A stretch of DNA of 14,944 nucleotides, from positions 1 through 14,944 of the forward strand of contig CAKUCT010000023.1 in the NCBI GenBank assembly GCA_934643765.1. The letters run 5' to 3'. A model generated the notes under the pieces. That model was not told the DNA's origin. It was given only the letters and a program-made list of their open reading frames with translations, and ran no database searches. A program made the position numbers and the translations under genes. This document shows, in pieces, positions 7,600-13,163 of the stretch. Origin of the DNA: an uncultured Oscillospiraceae bacterium. Its GTDB lineage: Bacteria; Bacillota; Clostridia; Oscillospirales; Oscillospiraceae. Within the stretch, counting starts at the first letter, position 1. The number at the start of each line of letters is the position of its first letter.

Positions 7600-8118
7600 T
7601 TACGCGCCGAGGCTCAGCTGCATCTTGTGCAGCGCGCCGGCGTTTTTGAGGCTGTAGAGAATCACCGCGGAGATGATTGCGCCCGCGGCGGTAGAGACGA
7701 GGAACGGGACAATGTAGGCATAGAATGCGATGGCGGCGGCGTTCTGGCCCATCAGGAAAATCGCGACAGGATACGCGCACAGACCGCCGAGAATCGCCGT
7801 GCCGAACACTTCACCGATGAGCGTAGCCAGAATGTTATGGCTCTTCCAGTAGACAAGGCCGCACAGAAGCGCGCCGAACATGCTGCCCGGGAAGGCCATC
7901 AGGCTGCCAAGACCGAGAAGGTTCCGGATCAGAGACGCGGCGAACGCAACGCCGACGCCGTAGCCGGGGCCAAGCAGAACCGCGCAGAGGATGTTCACCA
8001 TGTGCTGCACGGGGGCGCACTTGCTGCCGAACACGGGGAAGGAAAACAGACTTCCAGCCACGGCGAGCGCGCAGAACAGACCCGCGACCGCCAGCTTCTT
8101 CACATTTGTTTTTTTCAT
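7600..8118 (-). CDS. thiW: ECF transporter S component ThiW (thiazole uptake)
   Basis: This 172-residue hydrophobic protein has about five to six membrane segments and is the substrate-specific subunit of an energy-coupling-factor transporter. The ThiW hallmarks are SFPVFGSKCAPVQHMVN at about 26-42, VLLGP, then SLIRNLLGLGSLMAFPGSM at about 62-80. The family is assigned to the thiazole moiety of thiamin by its constant linkage to thiM and to TPP riboswitches, and both hold here. The shared EcfA/EcfA'/EcfT energising module is not in this window and must be encoded elsewhere. The ATG at 8118 has AAAGGAG 8 nt upstream. It is the first gene of the operon, with a leader of about 370 nt from the predicted promoter. 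Its stop overlaps a possible thiM ATG by one base. Confidence 0.93.
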   Translation of the reverse strand: MKKTNVKKLAVAGLFCALAVAGSLFSFPVFGSKCAPVQHMVNILCAVLLGPGYGVGVAFAASLIRNLLGLGSLMAFPGSMFGALLCGLVYWKSHNILATLIGEVFGTAILGGLCAYPVAIFLMGQNAAAIAFYAYIVPFLVSTAAGAIISAVILYSLKNAGALHKMQLSLGA

Positions 8119-8213
8119 CTTTAAAACTCCTTTGAAATCGTAGGAAACGGCAGATATGCAGCGTCGCTTCCTCAAAATAGGCGCAGCTTTCCTTTGAAAA
8201 CTGCATGGAAGGC

Positions 8214-8294
8214 GGTCGAAGCTTACTGGCTTCCTCTCACGCCGGAACACGGCTTCCCATCGCTGATATCTACAAGGCCCAGGGCGCTCCCCCT
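8214..8294 (-). other. diverged partial second copy of the TPP aptamer in the thiW leader
   Basis: Downstream of the riboswitch terminator the leader repeats blocks of the TPP aptamer in the same order. On the minus strand these are GGGGAGC (8292-8286), CTTGTAGA (8276-8269), TGAGAGGAAG (8239-8230), then exactly 8 nt, then CTTCGACC (8221-8214). In the intact aptamer the last two blocks are also 8 nt apart. The hairpin pair GAAGT/ACTTC of the intact copy is GAAGC/GCTTC here, a compensatory change. The arm between the first blocks is longer and closed by CGCC/GGCG. The conserved CUGAGA reads GUGAGA, and no CCUGAU...GGAUAAUGCC pyrophosphate-sensing half was found. It looks like a duplicated, decayed or repurposed half-aptamer. 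Confidence 0.5.
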
Positions 8295-8344
8295 CAGCCC
8301 GGCGCAAAACGGTGCGCGGCCGGATCCTCCTTTCTCAAAAAAGT

Positions 8345-8381
8345 ATAAAAAAACAGGAGACGCCCGGCGGACGCCTCCTGT
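8345..8381 (-). terminator. riboswitch-controlled intrinsic terminator before thiW
   Basis: On the minus strand ACAGGAG (8381-8375) pairs with CTCCTGT (8359-8353) around a GC-rich loop that can pair partly further. A run of seven or more U follows. It lies between the TPP aptamer and thiW, the standard layout for transcription attenuation. Its 3' arm can alternatively pair with the 5' end of the aptamer. Confidence 0.88.
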
Positions 8382-8399
8382 AAAAAATCGGAACCTTGA

Positions 8400-8481
8400 C
8401 TTCCTACGGCGGCATTATCCGCATCAGGTAAAGGGTCGAAGTTCGATTACTTCCTCTCAGCCTGCTCTACAAGCTCCCCTG
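8400..8481 (-). promoter_or_regulatory. TPP riboswitch (THI element) controlling the thiamin salvage operon
   Basis: Read on the minus strand this stretch has the defining TPP aptamer blocks in order. GGGGAGC is at 8479-8473. P3 is GCTTG/CAGGC. CTGAGA is followed by a GAAGT/ACTTC hairpin, then ACCC. The pyrophosphate arm ACCTGATGCGGATAATGCCG is followed by CCGTAGGAAG ending near 8400. Binding of thiamin pyrophosphate to such elements in this position normally favours the downstream terminator, so the operon should be repressed when TPP is abundant. It starts just after the predicted transcription start and about 360 nt before the thiW start codon. Confidence 0.96.
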
Positions 8482-8496
8482 TTTTTGATCGTGGTT

Positions 8497-8525
8497 ATTA
8501 TACAACAGTGCGCGCGCACTTGCAA
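8497..8525 (-). promoter_or_regulatory. promoter of the thiamin salvage operon
   Basis: On the minus strand TTGCAA (8525-8520), a 17-nt spacer and a consensus TATAAT (8502-8497) precede the TPP aptamer by about 16 nt. Two overlapping perfect palindromes occupy the spacer and -35 (8507-8520 and 8517-8528). Confidence 0.8.
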
Positions 8526-8536
8526 GTGTTTTCTGC

Positions 8537-8556
8537 AAAATCCGCCGCCCGCCGGC
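8537..8556 (-). terminator. weak candidate terminator after the hybrid kinase
   Basis: On the minus strand GCCG (8556-8553) can pair with CGGC (8547-8544) over a 5-nt loop, followed by GGA and only four U. It is the only hairpin seen between the kinase stop and the thiamin promoter. The stem is short, so read-through into the thiamin leader is possible. Confidence 0.3.
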
Positions 8557-8568
8557 AAAGGCTGCGCT

Positions 8569-11358
8569 TCACGTCAAAGCGTTCAGCGCGTCCGCGATGT
8601 CCTTGATGCGCACGGGCTTCGGGATATAGCCGTCCATGCCCGCCTCGCGGCAGCTGCGCCGGTCGCTGGCAAAGGTGTTTGCGGTCATCGCGAAGATTGC
8701 AATGCCGTGGTCGCTGCGGCTGCTCTGCCGGATCAGTTTTGTCGCCGCAACGCCGTCCATCACCGGCATCTGCATATCCATGAAGATCGACAGATACTCG
8801 CCGGGGGCAGAGGCCTCATAGCGCTCAACGCCGAGCTTCCCGTTCTCGGCCCAGTCCACGCGAAGGCCAATGCTCTGCAGAAGCTCCATCGCGATTTCCG
8901 CGTTGAGGGCGTTGTCCTCCACAAGCAGCACCTTCCTGCCGATAAAGCGCGGCCGGATGGCGGTCTCATTCTGCGACGGATGGAGAACGGCCTCCTGCTG
9001 CGCGTCGGTCGCGTCGGGGAAGGGGATATCAATGATGAATACCGAGCCTTCGCCGAGCTTGCTGTGAATGTCCAGCGTGCCGCCCATCAACTCCGTGAAG
9101 CCCTTTACTACGGACATGCCAAGGCCGGTACCCTGCGTCTTGGAGACGCGGCTGTCCTCTGCGCGGGCATAGTCGTCGCAGATGTGCTGGACAAATTCCG
9201 CAGTCATGCCGATGCCGTCATCCTTGCAGATGAAACGATAGCGGTGGTCCGGCAGGCACTGCATCGAAAGATCAATGTGTCCACCCGCGTCGGTGTACTT
9301 GATCGCGTTGGAGACGATGTTGATGAGAATCTGCCGCAGGCGGTTCTCATCGCCGAGGACAACGCGGTCTTCGCAGTCGCAGACGACGCGCACAATTTGG
9401 TCTTTGTCGTCTGCCAGAGGCTGCAGAATTTCCGCGCTCTCTTTGAGACAGTCCGCCGGATTGAACGGCTGGCGGTTGAGCTCAATCGTTCCGTGCTCAA
9501 GCTGATTGACATCCAGAATGGAGTTGATCAGCACCAGCAGGTAATTGCCCTCGGTTGTGATATTATTCAGCGCGTTTTCCAGCTTTTCGTTGTTGTCCTT
9601 GTATTTCCGGGCAATCTGCGTCATGCCGAGAACAACGTTGAGCGGCGTGCGGATGTCGTGGCTCATTTTGGAGAAGAAGTTCTGCTTCGCCTTGGTCGCG
9701 TCCTCCGCCTTCTGGAGCGCAGCGGCCAGTTCGCCAGAAATTTGCTCCTGATGCTTTCTGCTCTGCTGAGACTGCCAGTACAGAAGGAACATCAGAAGCA
9801 GCAGGAACAGCACCGAGAACAAGCCGATCAGATAAATCGGATAGTCAAACAGATATTGGATCAACGTCGGTGTCTGCGTCTGTTCCAGATAGTCCTGTAC
9901 AATTTCTGCATTGGAGTTTTCTGCAACATTGGCCAATGCCTTTTGCCATAGCCCATAGAAGTGGCAGCTGATGTTGGCATTGACGCCCATTTTCAGTTCC
10001 AGAGTCACGACAGGGACAATGTCAACACGTAAACGGTTCTGAATATCGTCGCGTGCGAGCTTCTGAGCCGTGTAGGACATAAGTAGCGCGCCGTCGGCTT
10101 CACCACTGAGCACTTTCTGACCACATTCTTCCGGTGAGCGGACGTAGATCACATTGGCTGAAGGCCAGACGGAGGAAATAATTTCCCGCACGGCAATATC
10201 GCCGCTGTTTGTTGCCAGCGTTTCAATTTTTTCTGATGCGCCCCGGATGCGCAGCACCGACATTGTGGTGCTGAGATATGGCTCCGTCAGCTTATATTTG
10301 GCCGAACCCTCGTCCTCATAATAGCTGTCGCTGTCCATCCAGACATCGACGCTGCCGGATGCGATGGCGTCTTCATAGTCCTGCTGGGTGGTAAGCGGGA
10401 GAATCTCGCAGCCCAGGCCAAGAGATTCGGCGGTCGCCTTGAAGATATCCACGACAATGCCGTGCGGCTCGCCGCCTTCAAACCAAGAATACGGATTGGC
10501 GTCCGGGCGCATGGCGGCCCGGATCACGGCGCCGGAGGCGCGCAGCTGCGCAAGCAGCGCCAGCTCGTCCGGTGTATAGTCGCGGTTACTCTCCTTAGAA
10601 CCGTAATACTTGTTATAAAGCTCCGTGCGCCAGTTCGGCGTTTCCACGTTCATCGCGTCGATGGCCTCATCCAGCTGCGCAATCAACTCGCGGTCTTCCT
10701 TGCGCGCCATGATGTAGTAGGGCGTCTCGCCGAAGCTTTCTACCGTTTTTTCGTCCTCCGGAATGCGGATGTAGCTGTTGACCAGCGCGTCCACATCGTC
10801 GTTGATCAGCGCATTGGTCAGCTCTGTCGGCGTGTCATAATAGACGATTTCGCAGTCAAAGCCCTTTTCGTCCACAAATGCGAGGAACTTGTCGTTGTAG
10901 GTGTGGCGCTGCAGAAGACCGATGCGGATGCCGTCGTAGGTAGAATAATCGCCGGATACAATTTTGGTGTTGCCGACCTTCACGTTCATGCACGTAAAGA
11001 ACGTGATGGACGGGTGGGTGGAAAATATAAACTCCGCCTGCCGTTCCGGCGTGATTTTCGCCGCGGTGTAGAGATCAATCTCGCCGTCGCGGAGCATCTG
11101 CTCACATTCGCTGGCGCTCTTGTCGTAGCCAATGTAGGAGAAGGTACACTGCAGATATTTGGAGATGCCCTGCATCATCTCATAGCCGTAGCCGGAGCGC
11201 TTGCCGTTTTCGTCCTGCATGTTGAAGCAGTCAAACGCGAAAAATGCGACCGTATAATCCGGCGTGTCCATCTGCGGGATTTCGGCGGCGGATACCGAGA
11301 GTATGGATAAGATACCGAGCAGGATTGCCAGAATCGTGGCCGTTATCTTTTTCTTCAT
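8569..11358 (-). CDS. hybrid sensor histidine kinase with two periplasmic solute-binding domains and a C-terminal receiver
   Basis: This 929-residue membrane sensor resembles BvgS/EvgS in layout. A signal peptide or N-terminal helix (about 1-25, ending SVSA-A) is followed by two SBP_bac_3-like domains (about 29-254 and 276-494). Then come one strong membrane helix (about 506-527), a charged coiled-coil linker, and the kinase. The H-box MSHDIRTPLN has phospho-acceptor His567; the N-box is INIVSNAIKY; the G-boxes are DDGIGM (713-718) and GTGLGMS (743-749). The receiver (about 809-927) has its acidic pair at 814-815, acceptor Asp861 in FMDMQMPVMDG, and Lys914 in YIPKPV. No PAS or HPt domain and no DNA-binding output is seen. 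ATG 11358 is preferred over 11376, because AGAGGA lies 8 nt before it. The leader carries a c-di-GMP-I riboswitch. The ligand is unknown; amino acids or other small solutes are usual for these binding domains. Confidence 0.93.
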   Translation of the reverse strand: MKKKITATILAILLGILSILSVSAAEIPQMDTPDYTVAFFAFDCFNMQDENGKRSGYGYEMMQGISKYLQCTFSYIGYDKSASECEQMLRDGEIDLYTAAKITPERQAEFIFSTHPSITFFTCMNVKVGNTKIVSGDYSTYDGIRIGLLQRHTYNDKFLAFVDEKGFDCEIVYYDTPTELTNALINDDVDALVNSYIRIPEDEKTVESFGETPYYIMARKEDRELIAQLDEAIDAMNVETPNWRTELYNKYYGSKESNRDYTPDELALLAQLRASGAVIRAAMRPDANPYSWFEGGEPHGIVVDIFKATAESLGLGCEILPLTTQQDYEDAIASGSVDVWMDSDSYYEDEGSAKYKLTEPYLSTTMSVLRIRGASEKIETLATNSGDIAVREIISSVWPSANVIYVRSPEECGQKVLSGEADGALLMSYTAQKLARDDIQNRLRVDIVPVVTLELKMGVNANISCHFYGLWQKALANVAENSNAEIVQDYLEQTQTPTLIQYLFDYPIYLIGLFSVLFLLLLMFLLYWQSQQSRKHQEQISGELAAALQKAEDATKAKQNFFSKMSHDIRTPLNVVLGMTQIARKYKDNNEKLENALNNITTEGNYLLVLINSILDVNQLEHGTIELNRQPFNPADCLKESAEILQPLADDKDQIVRVVCDCEDRVVLGDENRLRQILINIVSNAIKYTDAGGHIDLSMQCLPDHRYRFICKDDGIGMTAEFVQHICDDYARAEDSRVSKTQGTGLGMSVVKGFTELMGGTLDIHSKLGEGSVFIIDIPFPDATDAQQEAVLHPSQNETAIRPRFIGRKVLLVEDNALNAEIAMELLQSIGLRVDWAENGKLGVERYEASAPGEYLSIFMDMQMPVMDGVAATKLIRQSSRSDHGIAIFAMTANTFASDRRSCREAGMDGYIPKPVRIKDIADALNALT

Positions 11359-11377
11359 GCTGTACGTCCTCTCCATA

Positions 11378-11418
11378 AAAATATAAAAGCGCTACAGATT
11401 TTGCAATCCATAGTGCTT
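11378..11418 (-). terminator. intrinsic terminator between the c-di-GMP riboswitch and the kinase gene
   Basis: On the minus strand AAGCACTATGGATT (11418-11405) pairs with AATCTGTAGCGCTT (11400-11387) across a GCAA tetraloop, with one A-C mismatch and two G-U pairs. A U-rich run ttatatttttat follows. It ends just before the ribosome binding site and starts 15 nt after the aptamer, so it is the probable expression platform. Confidence 0.75.
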
Positions 11419-11433
11419 CCTGCGATCATGTTT

Positions 11434-11499
11434 GCAGCTGGCTGCCATTTCACAGCCCTATAGCTTTGCGTCACAGCCTTTTGGCTGCTCTGCCCTATG
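11434..11499 (-). promoter_or_regulatory. c-di-GMP-I (GEMM) riboswitch in the kinase leader
   Basis: Read on the minus strand, the stretch begins CATAGGGCAGAGC and continues with the hairpin CAGCC-AAAA-GGCTG. It then has the hallmark TGACGCAAAGC (11473-11463) followed by TATAGGGCT, and ends ATGGCAGCCAGCTGC. These are the conserved GEMM-I blocks in order (GGGCAAA..., GACGCAAAGC, AUAGGG, GGCAGCCAGnUGC). The closing helix pairs GCAG (11493-11490) with CTGC, replacing the more common GCAA/UUGC, a compensatory change. The loop AAAA differs from the usual GNRA tetraloop. A terminator follows, so cyclic di-GMP should control transcription of the sensor kinase. The direction of control cannot be told from sequence alone. 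Confidence 0.85.
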
Positions 11500-11543
11500 T
11501 TGTTGATGGCTGCGCCGGAGCGTCCGGCCCGTTTTCAACGCGC

Positions 11544-11577
11544 AAAAAAACGCCGGAGCGGCATCGTCAGCTCCGAC
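11544..11577 (-). terminator. early terminator in the kinase leader, upstream of the riboswitch
   Basis: On the minus strand GTCGGAGC (11577-11570) pairs with GCTCCGGC (11559-11552) around a 10-nt loop with one U-G wobble, then G and seven U (11550-11544). It lies about 60-90 nt after the predicted start of transcription. It would yield a short transcript of about 90 nt unless bypassed. A second GC-rich hairpin (GCCGGA-CGC-TCCGGC, 11528-11514) follows it and shares the CTCCGGCG block. Confidence 0.75.
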
Positions 11578-11639
11578 AAGCTCTGTCTGCGCGGCGTATA
11601 CAGCGGCGCGATACTTTTTTGCGGAATCTTAACGGGAAT

Positions 11640-11667
11640 ATTATAGCAAAGATCTTTGTAATTTCAA
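11640..11667 (-). promoter_or_regulatory. promoter of the kinase leader
   Basis: On the minus strand TTGAAA (11667-11662), a 16-nt spacer and TATAAT (11645-11640) with an extended TGC before it form a near-consensus promoter. The spacer contains the perfect 12-bp palindrome caaagatctttg (11647-11658), a possible operator. Between this promoter and the GT8 gene's hairpin (11668-11758) the DNA is AT-rich and I see no gene or further site. Confidence 0.8.
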
Positions 11668-11758
11668 GCAGAATATGCCGATAAGCACCGAAGCTTCCGG
11701 AATTTTGCGGTCTTTTACAGGGAAATTGTTTTTTAAATACAAAAAATGGATAATTATG

Positions 11759-11785
11759 GCGCGCTGCCTGCGGGAGGCAGCGCGC
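11759..11785 (-). terminator. terminator-like hairpin after the GT8 gene
   Basis: A perfect 11-bp GC-rich stem (gcgcgctgcct 11759-11769 with 11775-11785) has a 5-nt loop. It lies 8 nt after the GT8 stop on the minus strand. The T run (cattttttg) comes only about 13 nt later, so termination may be imperfect. Confidence 0.6.
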
Positions 11786-11793
11786 GGTTTCTA

Positions 11794-12618
11794 TTATACT
11801 TCTCTTGCGGCCAGCTGCATATAGTGCCGGTACAAGATGCCGAAGCGGTAAGGGTAGTGCTCTTTCCAGGGCTTGGCCGAGCCGCAGAAATGTAGCACGG
11901 ACGTGTGCGCCATGACCCAGGCAGCGTCCTGCTCGCCGGAGGAGCGGAGGTAGTAGCTGCTGTATTTGCGCGCGTCGTAGTTCCAGACGGCGTCGTCCAC
12001 CGGGACGATCTCGTGCTCATACAGGCAGTTCAGAATGTCCTGATCGGGCAGCAGCAGTTCTTTTGCGTGTTTGGCGGCGAAGCGGAAGATATCGTCCGGG
12101 TCAATGCGTTCGCGCGCAAGGCGCAGGTTCATCATCATCACGCCGGAGTTGAAATAGTCTCCGGCCGTGCCAAGACGCAGGCGGTTGACGGCGTTTGCAA
12201 GCTCGGTCTTTCCGGTGTGCGCGGCCGCGGCAAAGATTTTGCCCTCCGTGTCAAGAGCCAGAAGGTCCTCCACCGGATTGATAATCAGCGTGTCCGGATC
12301 GAGATAGAGAATGTCTGTGACTGTCTCCGGCAGAATCTGCCCGGCAAGCAGCCGGTAATACATCTCCTGCGGATAGCGGGCGGTGATGGGCGCGTTGGAA
12401 AAAAGATCATCCGGCACCGTGACGGGAAAAAGCTCGCAGCCGTTCTGGCCCAGCCAATCGCCAAGCTGCGACAGCTTTTCGTCCGGAATTTCTCGGTGGA
12501 CAAGCCAGAGCCGGAAGCGCCGGGGATTGTTCAGAAGCAGGGAAGTCAGCATCACGTGCAGCTGCGGAAGATACGCCTCGTTCAGCGTGACCAGCAGGTC
12601 AAAAAAAGTCTTCTCCAT
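11794..12618 (-). CDS. family 8 (GT8) glycosyltransferase
   Basis: This 274-residue GT-A fold glycosyltransferase of the LgtC/glycogenin/GspA group transfers a hexose from a nucleotide sugar with retention of configuration. The N-terminus FDLLVTLNEAYLPQLHVMLTSL is typical. The metal- and donor-binding DxD lies at 107-109 in ILYLDPDTLI, NSGVMMMNL at 157-165, DQDILN at 192-197 and the metal-ligand region LHFCGSAKPW at 242-251. No membrane segment or signal peptide is seen, so it works in the cytoplasm, probably on a surface glycan or lipid. ATG 12618 is preferred over GTG 12648 because the family's N-terminus begins there, though no strong ribosome binding site precedes it. It begins 5 nt after the DUF308 stop, suggesting coupled translation. 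Acceptor unknown. Confidence 0.9.
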   Translation of the reverse strand: MEKTFFDLLVTLNEAYLPQLHVMLTSLLLNNPRRFRLWLVHREIPDEKLSQLGDWLGQNGCELFPVTVPDDLFSNAPITARYPQEMYYRLLAGQILPETVTDILYLDPDTLIINPVEDLLALDTEGKIFAAAAHTGKTELANAVNRLRLGTAGDYFNSGVMMMNLRLARERIDPDDIFRFAAKHAKELLLPDQDILNCLYEHEIVPVDDAVWNYDARKYSSYYLRSSGEQDAAWVMAHTSVLHFCGSAKPWKEHYPYRFGILYRHYMQLAAREV

Positions 12619-12623
12619 AGCAC

Positions 12624-13163
12624 TCAGCGTGTACCGAGCTTTGTGCACGCCTCAATGATGCAGTCCAGGCCCAGCAGCAGAAGATAGAACCCGATTACAA
12701 GGTTCATGGACATCAGCGTCACCTGCGGCGTGAGCAGCATCAGAATGCCGAGTACAATGCCAAGAATGTTGATGATCATGTCAAAGATATAGAACGTGGT
12801 GCCCGCGATGAAGCGCACGACGGAAAGATGCGTCAGACGCGAGATGCAGTGCGCGATGAACCACAGCGGGAACAACAGCCCGATGGCCCAGCGGCCCGCG
12901 CCCGGGTGCACCATCAGAACCAGACCGGCCATCACGCCGAGCACGCCGGTTGCCAGAGAGACGGTCGGCGCAAAGCCGATGTGCCGCTCCATCTTGCAGT
13001 AGAACACGATATCGGCGATGCCCGTAATGAGCGCGGCGATGCCGTAGATCACAATCAGGGTCGTCAGATAATCGACGGGCCTGCAGAAGCTATAGATGCC
13101 GAGCACCGTCAGTAAAATGCCGACGATCAGCTCCAGCCAGCCATACGAAGAACGCTGTCTCAT
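12624..13163 (-). CDS. DUF308/HdeD-like membrane protein
   Basis: This 179-residue protein has about six membrane helices (roughly residues 9-27, 32-55, 67-85, 92-108, 120-144, 148-171). It resembles the DUF308/HdeD family of small multi-helix proteins linked to acid resistance in enterobacteria but mostly uncharacterised elsewhere. Supporting features are the opening YGWLELIVGILLTVLGIYSF and the internally repeated pattern of paired helices with short Gly-rich turns. The ATG (13163-13161) overlaps the ftsH TGA as ATGA and uses a GGAGG inside the ftsH 3' end, so it is translated after ftsH. A function in membrane stress is only suggested by its place behind ftsH. Confidence 0.8.
   Translation of the reverse strand: MRQRSSYGWLELIVGILLTVLGIYSFCRPVDYLTTLIVIYGIAALITGIADIVFYCKMERHIGFAPTVSLATGVLGVMAGLVLMVHPGAGRWAIGLLFPLWFIAHCISRLTHLSVVRFIAGTTFYIFDMIINILGIVLGILMLLTPQVTLMSMNLVIGFYLLLLGLDCIIEACTKLGTR

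Noticed and set aside
8119..8340. Cobalamin-riboswitch-like pieces in the thiW leader (GGGAAGCCG, CCGGCG, AAGCCAG, ACCGCC)
   Set aside because: The essential CCCGCnACUGU core is absent, and exact blocks shared with the adjacent TPP aptamer explain the region better.
8194..9951. Very long open frame (585 codons) on the plus strand opposite the hybrid kinase and thiamin leader
   Set aside because: It runs antisense to a kinase with clear motifs, crosses the riboswitch, terminator and promoter, and its product is low-complexity and family-less. High GC at third positions explains the lack of stops.
11450..11478. Direct repeat tcacagcc at 11450 and 11471, two helical turns apart, resembling a regulator site
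   Set aside because: Both copies lie within the paired arms of the c-di-GMP-I riboswitch, which explains them as RNA helix strands.
11466..11684. Open frame of 72 codons on the plus strand in the kinase leader
   Set aside because: No ribosome binding site, and it overlaps the riboswitch, a terminator and the promoter of the opposite strand.
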